From the NCBI RefSeq assembly GCF_041146795.1, contig NC_135184.1, forward strand, positions 4,606,967 through 4,670,966: DNA of 64,000 bases. The letters are read 5' to 3'. Positions 32,049-42,957 of the stretch are shown here, piece after piece; position 1 is the stretch's first letter; every line of letters begins with the position of its first letter. Position numbers and translations under genes: made by a program. The notes beneath the pieces were generated by a model. It was given only the letters and a program-made list of their open reading frames with translations. It did not search any database and was not told the origin of the DNA. Origin of the DNA: Maylandia zebra. Its lineage: Eukaryota > Chordata > Actinopteri > Cichliformes > Cichlidae.

Positions 32049-32959
32049 CAATCCCACAACAACATGAATGTAAGGAAGAGGAGGGTCTCCTCCAGCAGGT
32101 CTGCATCCCGGAGAGGAACTCCAGTCTTGATCAGAAAGACCCAGGGCATCCAGAGATTAAAGAGGAACCAGAGGAACTCTACACCAGTCAAGAGGGAGAG
32201 CACCTTATACTGAAAGAGGAGACTGATACCTTTATGGTGACTTCTACTTATGAGGAAAGTGAACCAAACAGTGACCAGCTCCTTTCTCACAACTGTCCTG
32301 AACCAGAGAGCAGAGACGAGGAAGAAAGCAAGTATGTGGACTCAGGATCGACTAGATGTGCAGATCTGTTGAGACATCAAATAGACAGAAGTCATATTAG
32401 CAGAGTAAATGACTCTCAGGCTTTAGACAGCCAGTGTAAAACTGATACAAGTAGAAAGTCTGTAAAATGTGACACTTGTGGAAAAACCTTTCAGTGTAAA
32501 TCCAACCTGACTAAACATCTGAGAACACACACAGGTGAAAAGCCACATTCATGTAGCATCTGTGGAAAAGGATTTAGTCAGATGGCAAACTTGAAAACAC
32601 ACATGAGAATTCACACGGGCGAGAAGCCACATTCTTGCAACACCTGTGGGAAGAGATTCAGTCACATGATAACTTTGAAAACTCACGTGCAAAATCACAC
32701 AGGTGACAAGCCGCATTCTTGTAGCACCTGCGGGAAAAGATTCAGTCGTATGATACACTTGAAAACTCACATCAGAATTCATACAGGTGAGAGGCCGCAT
32801 TCGTGTAGCACCTGTGGTAAAAGATTCAGTCAGAAATCAACACTGGAAACGCATGTAAGAATCCACACAGGTGAGAAGCCACATTCTTGTGCGATCTGTG
32901 GGAAAAGATTTAGTCAGATGGCAAACCTGAAACGACACATGGGAATTCATACTAGTTAA
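32049..32959 (+). CDS. ZNF-B exon 2: acidic leader plus six C2H2 fingers
   Basis: The exon reads AIPQQHECKEEE, LDQKDPGHPEIKEEPEEL, LILKEETD, an acidic linker, and then six fingers starting CDTCGKTF and ending HMGIH, with TGEKPH, TGDKPH and TGERPH linkers. Helix residues -1, 2, 3, 6 of the fingers are C-S-N-K, Q-A-N-T, H-I-T-T, R-I-H-T, Q-S-T-T and Q-A-N-R. With exon 1 the protein has 360 residues. C2H2 arrays of this kind bind DNA sequence-specifically in the nucleus; the target is unknown. Finger 1 is nearly identical to that of ZNF-A. IKEE and LKEE fit the sumoylation consensus. No KRAB, SCAN or BTB domain. Confidence 0.93.
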
Positions 32960-33060
32960 AGATTACAAATGAGTGAGAGCTGTCAGACATGGCAGTGTGC
33001 CGATGATAGAGCCCACACTGGTGACAAACCAAATCACTGCAACAACTAAGGGAAAATGTG
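32960..33060 (+). pseudogene. decayed extra finger after the ZNF-B stop
   Basis: After the TAA the sequence CACTGGTGACAAACCAAATC, ACTGCAACAACTAAGGG continues the finger register and matches the remnant at the end of ZNF-A (GTGACAAACCAAATCACTGC, then AGCACCCGAGG). Both genes thus lost the same terminal finger by different changes. Confidence 0.65.
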
Positions 33061-33824
33061 ACCTCATATTCAGGTTGAGACGTGCACAGAACTCTCAAAA
33101 TTTTTATTTGGCTTATTATTATGACGCATTGGAACCTTTTTTTATTGTACTTTTTAAAAAAAATAAATTGTGACGTGGTGACCAGAGAACAAAACAGTTT
33201 TTCCCCTGCATCTTTGGGTTGGCGAACGTTTCCTGGCTGATGTCTGTGCTTACATGCCGAATACTATCCAAGAACTATTCAGCATGTACCTGGGCTACTT
33301 AGGGTCCCCAACACTCAACATAAGAAGTGAAGTAAAACCTGCAGGGGTGTGATTGAAGGGAATAGCCTGTCCAGTCTAAATCCAAGCAGTGCTTTGTCGG
33401 GCTTCTGTGATAGTCCTACTTTATTCATAATCAACACCATCTTCAAACAAGTGTGTCTATGAGTGCACATCGCACCTGAGCCATAGATTGCTGATCAATT
33501 TTGTAATCATATAGTCAGGTCTGCAGCTGTATGTTCTGAACTGTCAGGTTATGAGTTGTCAGTTGATCATTAGCTAGTGGTGAGTTGGAGGAAGTGGTGG
33601 GGAAGGATGCCAGAACGACCTTGCATACCCATACTGTAGATGTGCTGAAAGCATCTGGTAGAGGTTCCAGTTCACAAGATCTTCAACTCTGAGAGCTTTA
33701 ACTGCATTCTGATGAGCTAGGGACATTGACTCTGAATGGACTGTTTCACGTGTTTTTCCGTCTCAGAGTAGAGCTCCTACTCCCCAAATATCAAAAGGAG
33801 ATGTTTAAGGTGGTTTTTGCATAT
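33061..33824. other. 3' flank of ZNF-B, no gene
   Basis: A likely polyadenylation signal AATAAA occurs at about 33162. Nothing else recognised. Confidence 0.4.
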
Positions 33825-33996
33825 AACCAGAAAGTATCCAGTGTGAAGTGTTCTGGGCACTGCAGGATGTGGCCCCAGGAGAAACAATGGAGAGATTATA
33901 TCTCTCAGCTGGTTTGGGAACTCATTGGGGTCCCCTTATCACCTTGTTGTTGAATTGTGCTATACAAATAAATTTGCCTTGCCTTGCCTTGCCTTA
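33825..33996 (+). mobile_element. Rex3-like scrap and LINE2-like tail
   Basis: GGAGAGATTATATCTCTCAG with CTGGTTTGGGAACTC encodes the WRDYIS.LVWE phrase also found at 20867-21000, so this is a small Rex3-like fragment. It is followed by GTGCTATACAAATAAATTTG and CCTTGCCTTGCCTTG, a repeat tail seen in fish L2-type LINEs. Confidence 0.5.
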
Positions 33997-34259
33997 GGAA
34001 AAGCTGGGAGGAGATGGCTGGAAAACTCTGTACTCTGGGTATCTCTGCTTATACCTGCAGCTATACTAGGTGCTGTGGCCAATACCCAGAAAAGTGGAAG
34101 AAATGGATTACCTGTCCAACTGTCAAAAATTACAACTCTGGCTCCTTGAAAGTAAAATGTAAAGAAAAGAGGGGTGCTCAAGACATTTGCACAGTACTGG
34201 TAACTGGTTTTGTTTTACCTCTATTTTAATTTTCTACTGTATTTTTAATTTTTGATTTT

Positions 34260-34540
34260 TTTTATAATTTATCAATTTTGTTGTTCAGTACTTTGTGATT
34301 ACATGTCTGTGAAAAGTGCTATGTAAATAAATTTACCTAATGTAGTTAATCAGCTAAGGTAATGAAGGAATTTTTCTTCCTTTGCTTCATTTTTTAATCT
34401 GCTCAGTTTCTTTTTATTTGTTTTAGTTTTACAGATTTGGCTGAAATTCATTTTAGAGTTTTGACATTATATTATTAAAATCTGAGAGTGTTTGACAGAA
34501 ATACTGATGGAAACTGCAGGAAACATTTCAGCATCATTAA
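34260..34540 (+). repeat. TRIM upstream duplicated block (copy at 34 kb)
   Basis: GTACTTTGTGATTACATG, AAGTGCTATGTAAATAAA, TTAATCAGCTAAGG, TTTTAATCTGCTCAGTTT and GAAACTGCAGGAAAC align in order with 58330-58620, upstream of TRIM copy 5. Here it lies 1.2 kb before the TRIM copy 3 relic, showing that both descend from one duplicated unit. Confidence 0.65.
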
Positions 34541-34959
34541 ACCAGTATGTCAGCTCTTGGGAGCAAAATTACAACAACAACATAGTAAGAAAAAGAAAAT
34601 GATTTAAATCATTTTTTTCTTTCAACTGCTCCTTTTAGGGGTCGCCAGAGTGACTCATCTTCCAGTATCTCACACAGTTTCTAGCATCCTCTTCAGTTAT
34701 GCCAGCCCTCTTCATCTTTTTTTTCACTACATCCACAATGTATAACATCAGTAGTGTTTGTAGTAATCATTAAAACACTTCATCATCTTCCCACAAAAAT
34801 TTGTATTCAGTTGACTTTAGTTTTCAAACGCCACAGACATGAGATGTTGGTTTTCCATAATCCTAAACTGAGCTATCTTTTAAAATCTGAATTGTACAAA
34901 GCTTCTGAATATTTTAGGAGTTTGATAAGTATAAGTTACTGAGTTGTATAAAACTTCCC

Positions 34960-35030
34960 CCACACATCCAGACTCACTAAAACGTTTGGCCTTTGAACAA
35001 AAAATCTGTATTTTCTTTTATCGTGGGACG
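34960..35030 (+). repeat. short dispersed repeat shared with 51942-52005
   Basis: ACATCCAGACTCACTAAAA, TTTGAACAAAAAATCTGTAT (in two parts here) recurs almost unchanged at 51942-52005, where it follows another repeat. Confidence 0.55.
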
Positions 35031-35032
35031 AT

Positions 35033-35345
35033 CGTGGCTCAAGAGTTGGGCGTTCGCCTTGTAATCGGAAGGTTGCCGGTTCGAGCCCCGGCTCGGACAG
35101 TCTTGGTCGTTGTGTCCTTGGGCAAGACACTTCACCCGTTGCCTACTGGTGGTGGTCAGAGGGCCCGGTGGCGCCAGTGTCCGGCAGCCTCGCCTCTGTC
35201 AGTGCGCCCCAGGGTGGCTGTGGCTACAATGTAGCTGCCATCACCAGTGTGTGAATGTGTGTGTGAATGGGTGGATGACTGGATATGTAAAGCGCTTTGG
35301 GGTCCTTAGGGACTAGTAAAGCGCTATATAAATACAGGCCATTTA
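35033..35345 (+). mobile_element. tRNA-derived SINE
   Basis: The head has an A-box-like GTGGCTCAAGAGTTGGGCG and a perfect B-box GGTTCGAGCCC at 35078-35088. The body contains CCTTGGGCAAGACACTTCAC and the tail GGACTAGTAAAGCGCTATAT then AAATACAGGCCATTTACC. This is the usual fish SINE layout with a LINE-derived 3' tail. Because it is close to consensus it is probably young. Confidence 0.9.
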
Positions 35346-35739
35346 CCATTTTACCATTTATACTTTTCAACCTTGTGATTGATTTCACTTTGCTTGTGTT
35401 TTACTTTCTGTAAATGAAATCTGTCATCATTAAGGATGGGAGTCACAAACTGGTTCCCAACAGTTAAATTCCTTGGATTTGTTAATCTCCTTGCCTGTTG
35501 ATTCTGCTCATCAATTCCACTCACACTTGCTACAGTTTGTGTGCTAGATGAGGAAAATAGAGTGGATATGGACATAACCTTTATTTTTATTGCACAAAAG
35601 AAACAGAGTGAGATGATACCAGAGATATCATTCAAATGCTGCAGCACAAAACTATCCTTAGCTGATGGCAATGGCACCTAGCATTGTCTTCTACTGCTGC
35701 AGGCCATTGCCTTCAAAGAGGAACATGTTATATGTTCAG
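35346..35739. other. block related to 62090-62300, before the TRIM relic
   Basis: GTTTGTGTGCTAGATGAGG, AAAATAGAGTGGATATGG and GACATAACCTTTATTTTTAT align with GTGTGCTGCAGGAGG, AAAATAGTGGCACAG..TTGG and ACATGGACATTAC at 62130-62210. It therefore belongs to duplicated flanks of the array rather than to a gene. Confidence 0.45.
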
Positions 35740-36665
35740 AGCTGCTTCAACAGGAGGTGGAGGCCATCAATCAGTCTGCTGATCAAACAGTGGAGCACAG
35801 TGAGAAGATCTTCACTGAGCTGATCCATCTCATCCAGAAAAGAAGCTCTGATGTGAAGCAGCAGATCAGATCCCAGCAGGAAACTGAAGTGAGTCGAGTC
35901 AAAGAGCTTCAGGAGAAGCTGGAGCAGGAGATCACTGAGCTGAAGAGGAAAGATGCTGAGCTGAAGCAGCTCTCACACACAGAGGATCACATCCAGTTTC
36001 TACACAACTACCCCTCACTGTCAGCACTCAGTGAGTCTACAGACTCATCCAGCATCAATATCCGTCCTCTGAGCTACTTTGAGGATGTGACAGCAGCTGT
36101 GTCAGAGGTCAGAGATAAACTACAGGACATTCTGAGAGAGGAATGGACAAACATCTCACTGACAGTCACTGAAGTGGATGTTTTACTGCCACAACCAGAG
36201 CCAAAGACCAGAGCTGGATTCTTAAAATATTCATGTGAAATCACACTGGATCCAAACACAGCAAACAAACAGCTGTTATTATCAGAGGGGAACAGAAAAG
36301 CAACAGTAATGGAAGAACAACAGTCTTATTCTGATCATCCAGACAGATTCATTGTTATCAGTCCTGAGTAGAGAGCATCTGACTGGACGTTGTTACTGGG
36401 AGGTTGTGAGGAAAGGGCGAGTTTATGTAGCAGTTGCCTACAAGAAATTCTGCAGAGCAGCATGTGGAAAAGTGTGTGGATTTGGTCATAATGACAAATC
36501 TTGGGCATTGTTCCATAAACAATTACACATTTTGCCATAACAACTTGGAAACTCCAGTTTTAGGTCCTCGTTCCTCCAGAGTAGGAGTGTACCTGGATCA
36601 CAGAGCAGGTATTTTGTCCTTCTACAGCGTCTCTGAAACCATGACTGAACTCTTTCATATTGTTA
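35740..36665 (+). pseudogene. TRIM copy 3: 5'-truncated, frameshifted relic
   Basis: Similarity to the intact genes begins abruptly in the coiled coil (GCTGCTTCAACAGGAGG) and stays almost exact through PRY (LDPNTA). The frame ends at 36371 after a short deletion (ATTCATTGTTATCAGTCC), and a second shift lies near 36520, so the SPRY is split over three frames (GRCYWEVV, KVCGFGHNDKSWAL, RVGVYLDHRAG). The last 110 bp of coding sequence are deleted between two GACT words, joining ACCATGACT to GAACTCTTTC of the 3' flank. RING, B-boxes and promoter are missing, so it cannot give a working ligase. Confidence 0.93.
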
Positions 36666-37087
36666 TGGGTTTAAATCTGTTTTTTGTTTCCATTTTCTTT
36701 TCTTTCTTTTTTTTTTCTCTATAATTGTTGTGACATCTCTGATCTGCGCAGAGATCAGCTGTCAGTCTTATTTTTGGAGTAATGACCTCAATACTGATCA
36801 CAACAAAGAGGACAAATACCTGCAGTTAATTTCATGAATGTAATCTCTTTATTATGCTGCTTAACGACAGTGATGTATCTCAACGAGAAGCCAGTGAGAA
36901 CCAAATGATCATAAAGGATTCGGAATCTATAAATTCTTATCAATTCCCATCCCTACTCATCATGATAAGAAAAGCTTAGTACTGAGATCTGCTTCACAGT
37001 GTATACTTTTAGAAATCACATGACTGCTGAAAATTTAGAAACTACAAAACAGTCTACAAATTACAGTCATTCTTTTTAAATATTACT
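36666..37087. other. 3' flank of TRIM copy 3
   Basis: It starts like the other TRIM 3' flanks (CTTTCATATTGTTATGGG, TTTAAATCTG) and then passes to AT-rich sequence containing ATAAATTCTTATCAATTCCC, a small repeat remnant. No gene. Confidence 0.5.
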
Positions 37088-38386
37088 AATCAGAATCAGA
37101 AGACTTTATTTATCCCCAAGGAGCAATTAACAAACAACCGAGCAGCATACGCTGAATATAAGGACAATAAGAACAGGCAATAGGAGTACACAGAAAATAC
37201 AGTATATACAGTTTTAAAATTAAAGTGACTGAAGGTGAATAAATAACTGTAAGTGACTAAAAGTGAATAAAGTGTCAGTAGTGTAAGAAGAGTGTAGTTT
37301 ATGGGTGTGGGAAATGTTATCATCTGGAGTTAAAAAGCAGGGTGGCTTTGGGGACAAAGGTGGCTCTCCTCCTCTCAGTCCTGCAAGAAATGCAGCGGAG
37401 GCTTCGCTCAGAGAGGAGCCACTGAAATGCAGGGTGAAGAATGTGAGAGGGGTCACTGATGATTTTGGCTGCCTGTCTGAGGGCCTGTTGGCTGAAAACC
37501 TGTGCCAGAGTTCTGACGGGCAGTCCAATGATTTTAGAGAACACTGATGCAGTGTGCTGCAGTCTGTTCTTGTTCTGAAGGCTGAGGGAGTGGAAACAGC
37601 AGGTGATGGACAAGGTCATGATGCTTTCAAGGAAGGCATAGTAAAAAGTCATTTGATGGGTGTGCTGACGCCAAAGGAGTTGAGTTTCCTAAGGAGGTAT
37701 AGTTGTTGGTGGCACCTCCTGAGAATCTCCTCTGTGTTGGCAGAGAATTTCAGGAGGTTGTCAAAGATAGTTCCCAGGTATTTGTACTCCTCAACTACCT
37801 CCACTGGCTTCCCGTTGATGGTGGTGGTGACTGAAGCAGCCAGAATGGAGACCAGAAAGAGAGTTGTTGTCCCGAACTTTCTGAGTCCTGTTGGTCAAAA
37901 AGTCCAATATCCACAGGATTAGCTGATCATCCAGGTGAAATCGGGTGGAAAGTTTAGTGGCCAGGATATGAGGCTGCAGAGTGTTGAACGCTGATGAGAA
38001 ATCAGCAAACAGAAGTCTGGCGGAGGAGTCAGGAAGCTCCAGATGTTTGTGGATGGAGTCCAAGATGAAGATTTTGGCATCATCAACACCTCTGTGTGCA
38101 CCGTAAGCAAACTGGAGTGGGTCCATCAGGGGGTCAGTTGCTCTCAGATGTGCTGTTTTATGATCTTCTCCATGGCCTTCATCACCAGGGAGGCGAGGGC
38201 CACAGGATGAAGATCATTCAGAGACTTTGGGTTGTTTCTTTTGGGGATGGGGATGACTGTGGCGTGTTTCCACAGCTGGGGGACGGTGTGACTGTCAATT
38301 GAGTGTTGAAACAGAGTCCAGAACACACTTCCTAGTTGCACTGCACAGTGCCTCAGAACTCGACTGCTGATGTTGTCAGGGCCGGG

Positions 38387-38946
38387 TGTCACGAGTAGTG
38401 AAGCAGACTCAGGTGCAGACCACAGACTTCTGTAAGGCAACAGTGAATTTATTTACAGTGATCTCCCACAGTGAAATATATATACAAAGGTGTTTGGGGA
38501 ATGGGACAGGGGTCCAGGAGTGAAAGGGGCAGGAGTCCGGGGGGGGGGGGAATTCCACACAGCTTCCTTAAGCTTAAGCTACTCTTCTCTCCACCACTTC
38601 TCGTGCTCACTCTCATTCGCAGTTACACGGGGACAGGTCCAGGGGAGATCTGCACACATACAGACAATCGGTTAGTTTCCAAGTTCAGAAGTACTCACGA
38701 GTTCAAATTGCAGGTTGCAGGGTGACTGACGCTGATGGCTCAACGATCCAGCGACGAGTAGAGCCGGTCTGCCATCTTAAGTAGCACTCCAATCGTCCTA
38801 ATCAGCTGCAGGTATGCTGATCATCCCAGGTGCGTGGGCCAGGGGAGAGTGAGAGAAAAAGAGAGAGCAGAAGGGAGAGAGGGGACAAAACACCCAAAAC
38901 ATAGCACCTGACAGACGTCAGCTGGCGAGATGCGGGGATCATGACA
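38387..38946. mobile_element. 560-bp TG...CA insertion with CCGGG duplication (solo-LTR-like)
   Basis: It begins TGTCACGAGTAGTG and ends GGGATCATGACA, flanked by CCGGG at 38382-38386 and 38947-38951. Without it the Rex1 RT reads SSPGPDNIS in one frame. TG/CA ends, an 8-bp imperfect inverted repeat and a 5-bp duplication fit a solo LTR; on the minus strand a CTACTTAAGATGG promoter-like word is present. A non-autonomous DNA transposon remains possible. Confidence 0.7.
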
Positions 38947-39702
38947 CCGGGTGAGCTCCTCTCCCTGGTCCTCCTGAGGGCTCTCACCATGTCCTCAGTG
39001 CTGAAGGTGAGTGCAGAGCTGCCAGGTTTGAGTGAGGATCTGTACTCCTCAAGCTGGGCCACGTTGTCCGTCTCAAACCTGGTGTAGAAAGCGTTGAGGT
39101 AGTCAGGGAGGGAGGAGGGGTTGCTGCCCTCCACCTGAATGGTTCTGTGGTGGTAGCCGCAGTATTCACAGAGGCCATGGTTTTGAGGCCCTGCCAGGCT
39201 GAGTGGAGGTCCCCTTTGGTGAATTTTTTTTCAACTGTGTTTTTATACTCCAGTTTAGCAGTTTTTATGGCCCTCTTCACCTCCCTGTTGACCTCCTTTT
39301 TGTCCAGTGCAGAGCCGGTGAAGAAAATCCTCTTTCTTTTTTTTTTTTATTAAGGATTTCCTTGAGTTCCTTGGTGATCCAAGGTTTGTTGTTGGGGTAC
39401 ATGGAGACTGTTTTTGAGGGGATAATGTTGTCAACACAGAAGGAGATGTATGATGTCACCGTGTTGACTTGTTCGTCAATGTCATCAGAGGGAGAAAGAA
39501 GGCTGTCCCAGTCAGTGGCTTCAAAACATCCTTGTAGGGTGAGGATACTTTCTTCTGTCCACTGCTTGATGTTTTTGGTGACCTTTCTAATCCTCTTGAT
39601 GACTGGGGTGTAAGCAGGGGCCAGCAGGATGGTGTGGTGGTCTGCTGAGCTGAGAGGGGGTCGGGTAGGGCTTTAAATGCATCTGGTACAGAGCCATAGC
39701 AT

Positions 39703-40551
39703 TTATCCAGTCTTTCCCTGACGTGTGCTGCATGAAACATACTGTTGGTATCCTTTAAGCAACTTGTCAGGGGAACAGTGGTTGAAATCACCCAGGATGA
39801 ACTTGGGAGAGTAAGGTGATAATTGTTCCAGTTTGTACAGAGTGTTGGTGATGTACTCTGTGGCTTTAGCTGCATCAGCTCTGGGGTGGATGTGAACCAA
39901 GATGATGAAAAGCTGTGGGAATTCTCTGGGGATGTAGTAGGGGTGCAGGGAAACAGCCAGAAGCTCGATGTCTGTACTGTACAGCTTCTCCCTCACAGTG
40001 ACTGTAGAGCACCAGCTGTTGTTTACGTACAGACACACGCCGCCACCATGTTGCTTCCCGGTGCGTTCGCGGTCTCTGTCCAGATGAAGAGGTGGTGAAA
40101 AATCATCAATGTGCAGCGCGCTGTCTTCGTCGTTGTTGTTTAACCACGATTCCGTGAATGCCAGAATGGAGGCAGTTCTGTACTCATGCAGGTGGTTGAC
40201 ACAGGCTTGCAGCTCTTCCTGCTTGGAGCGGAGAGACCGCACATTAGCAAGGATAAGGGACGGGAGCACTTGTTGTTTGTGTGTCTCCCTCTTTAGTCTA
40301 GCTCTCACCCCACTCTTCTTTATTCCCCTCCTGGTTACCTTGTTATTGTGAGTTTTTCGATTTCCGTGTCCACGGAGTATTTCCTCGGGAAAGCAGTCCA
40401 TGGAAGCGGAGCGGAAAAGCCGGAGGCCGGGCTGCATCTGCGTCCGCAGCTGGATGAGGGAGTCCCTGGTGTAGGTGAGCCTTGGGGTCATGTCGAGGGT
40501 TGAAAACAAGTCTGAAAAATCACAAAAATGAGGAAAAGGAAACAAATACAA
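39703..40551 (-). pseudogene. Rex1-like endonuclease domain
   Basis: The 282-codon frame contains LILANVRSLRSKQEELQ, ILAFTESWLNN, GGGVCLYVNNSW and KFILGDFNHCSP, i.e. the NVRSL, TESWL and GDFN motifs of the AP-like endonuclease of CR1-group LINEs. An upstream basic stretch (NRKTHNNKVTRRGIKK) is typical of the ORF2 leader. The frame breaks into the RT region at about 39700. Confidence 0.8.
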
Positions 40552-40719
40552 ATATACAGAGTAGACCGTGTCATAAAATAAATATATTGTTAGTGCTTAT
40601 TTAGTGCTTATTGTTACTTGTTTTTAATATAGTCTAAAAGGGCCGTCTCTGAGTAGAGTCTGAGCCAAGAGTACTTACAGGAAACTGCATGCTTTTGCAG
40701 AGCACAGGAGGTGCAGACA

Positions 40720-40731
40720 GAAAGTGAAACT
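40720..40731 (+). promoter_or_regulatory. exact ISRE word GAAAGTGAAACT
   Basis: The site fits GAAANNGAAACT, the interferon-stimulated response element. It lies 160 bp beyond the 5' end of the minus-strand Rex1-like LINE, in a stretch (40561-41060) with no gene. Function unproven. Confidence 0.35.
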
Positions 40732-41579
40732 AAGCAGAGTGTTTTGATCGAAACTTAGTGTGTGGCGTGCAGCGGAAATATATATGTAACCATGCTGGCT
40801 TCTAAAGCTTTCAGACCTGAGCTTGTGTCTTCGTGTGTTCAGGCCTCCATTTCCGGAAATGTAAAATAAAGATCATTTTTTGAGCTTTGACCACTTTGAG
40901 CCGTGTCTTTCTTTGCCGTTAAAAGAATACAAAGAACTGAATTTAATAACAGCGAAATACAACAATGAAAAGAGCATTAAAGTTAGAAAAAGAACGCAAA
41001 ACTGCTCAGCTGACTGGCCGGTCGACCGCACGAGCAGCAACCCGGAACTGGAACCGTTGTAGCACAATATCGATTATGTTGTTGTCAATTCATAGAATGT
41101 TATTTTAAATCCTTCATGTTATATTGGGGAGATTTCCTGGTGTCATTACCATCAAATATCATTATGAGTGATCAAAAGAAATATCACCACCTACATAAAA
41201 TCAGACACAAACACTAGCGTGCAGATTTAAACCAATGACAATTGGTACTGAAAGAACAGATTATCGTAGTATTAGGAATTTCGTTGTATTAACAATAGTA
41301 AAACATTTTATCCATTATTCATTTAAGTAGGTCATAGGTTAAGGTGCTAAACATCCACAGATAGAGCACACCCACAGAGTTGGGAGAATAGGTCAGAGGT
41401 GTATGTGGGAAGCAAAAGCGACATTAAGCTGCCGTTAGTGCGATAAGGTGTTGGTAAGCCAAAGCAAGGAGAGCATAGTGTGCGAAGAAGTGGGCAGCAA
41501 GGACACGAGATAGGGAGGCAGGAGATAAAGAGGAATCAGCAGGCACCTAGTTTTGAGAGACAAAGGTTGTTGATGTCTG
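40732..41579. other. no gene recognised
   Basis: Intergenic, mostly AT-rich; AATAAA occurs near 40867. Short frames on both strands near 40880-41060 overlap each other and are not supported. Confidence 0.35.
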
Positions 41580-42120
41580 TGTTGTAGAATCATTACCCTG
41601 TTTTAGGTTGCATTATACTTCTGATTTAGAAATTGTGAAATTAATACACTGATTTGTATTACACTATACTGCTGATTTATTATTGCAAATGAATTACACT
41701 GTTTTATGATACCTTATATTGCTGATTTATAAAGAAATACTGTTTGCATGGAATCATGGCTTTGCTTTTCTGATTACAAAGAGAACAGAACATACTGCAC
41801 AGGATATTCTCCCTCATCTCACACATATAATAATGTGAATGTGAAAGTTTTTTTATGACTTTGGAGAGGGGAGAAGTTATAAGAATGTGTGAAACTGTCA
41901 GACACTTCGAGATCTGCCGGACACCCTCCCGTGCACCTCTCCAGTCCCAGTGTTTGTATTGCTCAAAGTGTTGTATGGTATAAAGAGAACTGTATTAATT
42001 AAAGAGATTGTTGATTGAGCATTAAACACAGAGTGTTGTTCTTCCTTCAGCCTGAAGATCAAAGAATTGGGGTATTTAACAGTACTAATCCAAAGCGGGG
42101 GTTTTTAACTCCCCCTACAG
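41580..42120 (+). mobile_element. putative LTR of an endogenous retroelement
   Basis: Loosely repeated units (ATTACACT..ATACTGCTGATTTAT and relatives, three times at 41600-41740) are followed by GTATGGTATAAAGAGAAC (promoter-like), TTAATTAAAGAGATTG and AGAGTGTTGTTCTTCCTTC, then ATTGGGGTATTTAACA. The order of U3-like repeats, TATA word, polyadenylation-like word and T-rich end is that of a retroviral-type LTR. No internal coding region and no duplication were found. Confidence 0.35.
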
Positions 42121-42736
42121 CATGACACCACCATGAACCTAAGCCATTGGCACAAGGCAGGATGGATCCATGCTTTCATGTTGTTTAGGGAAAACTCTGA
42201 CCCTACCATTTAAATGCTAAAGCAAAAATTAAAAATCATCAGGCCAGGCAATGGTTTTCTAATCTTTTGTTGTCCAATTTTGGTGAGCTCAAGTGAGTTG
42301 TAGCTCATCAGCTTCAAGCATAAACATCTTGTGTTTAGAGATGCTGTCCTGCATACCTTCATTTGTAGTGAGTGGTTATTGTTGCCTTTATAACTGTTCA
42401 AAGTAGTCTGGCCATTCTCCTTTGACCTCTGACATCAACTAAACATTTTCATCAAGAGAACTTCCTCGATCTTGCTCGATATTGATCTTGACAGCCTGGA
42501 CTGAAGTGGGGTCGCTGAATATTTGATGAGTCTAACAATGATGGCTATAACAGTCACCAGAGCTCAACCCAGCTGAACATTAAAAAATAGTATTAATTTC
42601 TTGTTTAGATTTTAAGACACTGGCAGAATTAATAACTTGAAACACTGAAGCTTTTCTAAAGGCACAAGGTACACAAACTCTTTACCAACAGGCATTTTTC
42701 TTGATTTTTCTTGTCTTTATGTCACTGCTCTGGTTT

Positions 42737-42765
42737 AGATCTCTTGTCTCACTGACAAGAGATCT
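42737..42765. repeat. fold-back palindrome, 12-bp arms, absent from its paralogue
   Basis: AGATCTCTTGTC (42737-42748), loop TCACT, GACAAGAGATCT (42754-42765). The paralogous position near 47905 reads GATCTCTTGTGCTTCTG, i.e. only the left arm, so the right arm arose after the duplication. Confidence 0.85.
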
Positions 42766-42957
42766 GTAATGGTGTTTGAATCTGTTTAGTCAAAAAATAT
42801 TATGTATAACGCAACAGAATCATCAACCACAATCAATCAAATATGTGACAGAATGCTTTGTCTTTTTCTAAATTACATTTACTGACACTTATCATTTGTG
42901 TCATTCTGAAGGTCTTTAGCAGTATTGGGGGGATAGCAAAAAGAAGTTAATTCTTGC

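Larger units (their letters stand above)
37088..40560 (-). mobile_element. Rex1-like LINE (CR1 group), catalytically dead
   Basis: Read on the minus strand: endonuclease (39703-40551), RT N-terminus (RTRERSSPG / PDNISSRVL split by an insertion; VIPIPKRNNPKSLND), motif A (FADFSSAFNTLQPHIL, 37990-38010 region) and, in other frames, the C-terminus (KYLGTIFDN, QQLYLLRKLNSFGV, FYYAFLESIMTLS, near 37600-37790). The stretch that should carry RT motifs B and C, including the FADD/YADD aspartates, is deleted: QKVRDN runs straight into the C-terminal INGKPVEVV phrase. The 3' end ATCAGAATCAGAAGACTTTA on the plus strand lies at about 37090. A 560-bp element is inserted at 38387-38946. Confidence 0.85.

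Noticed and set aside
35034-35090. Possible tRNA gene on the plus strand
   Set aside because: Perfect B-box, but the sequence continues into a SINE body and tail; no mature tRNA fold.
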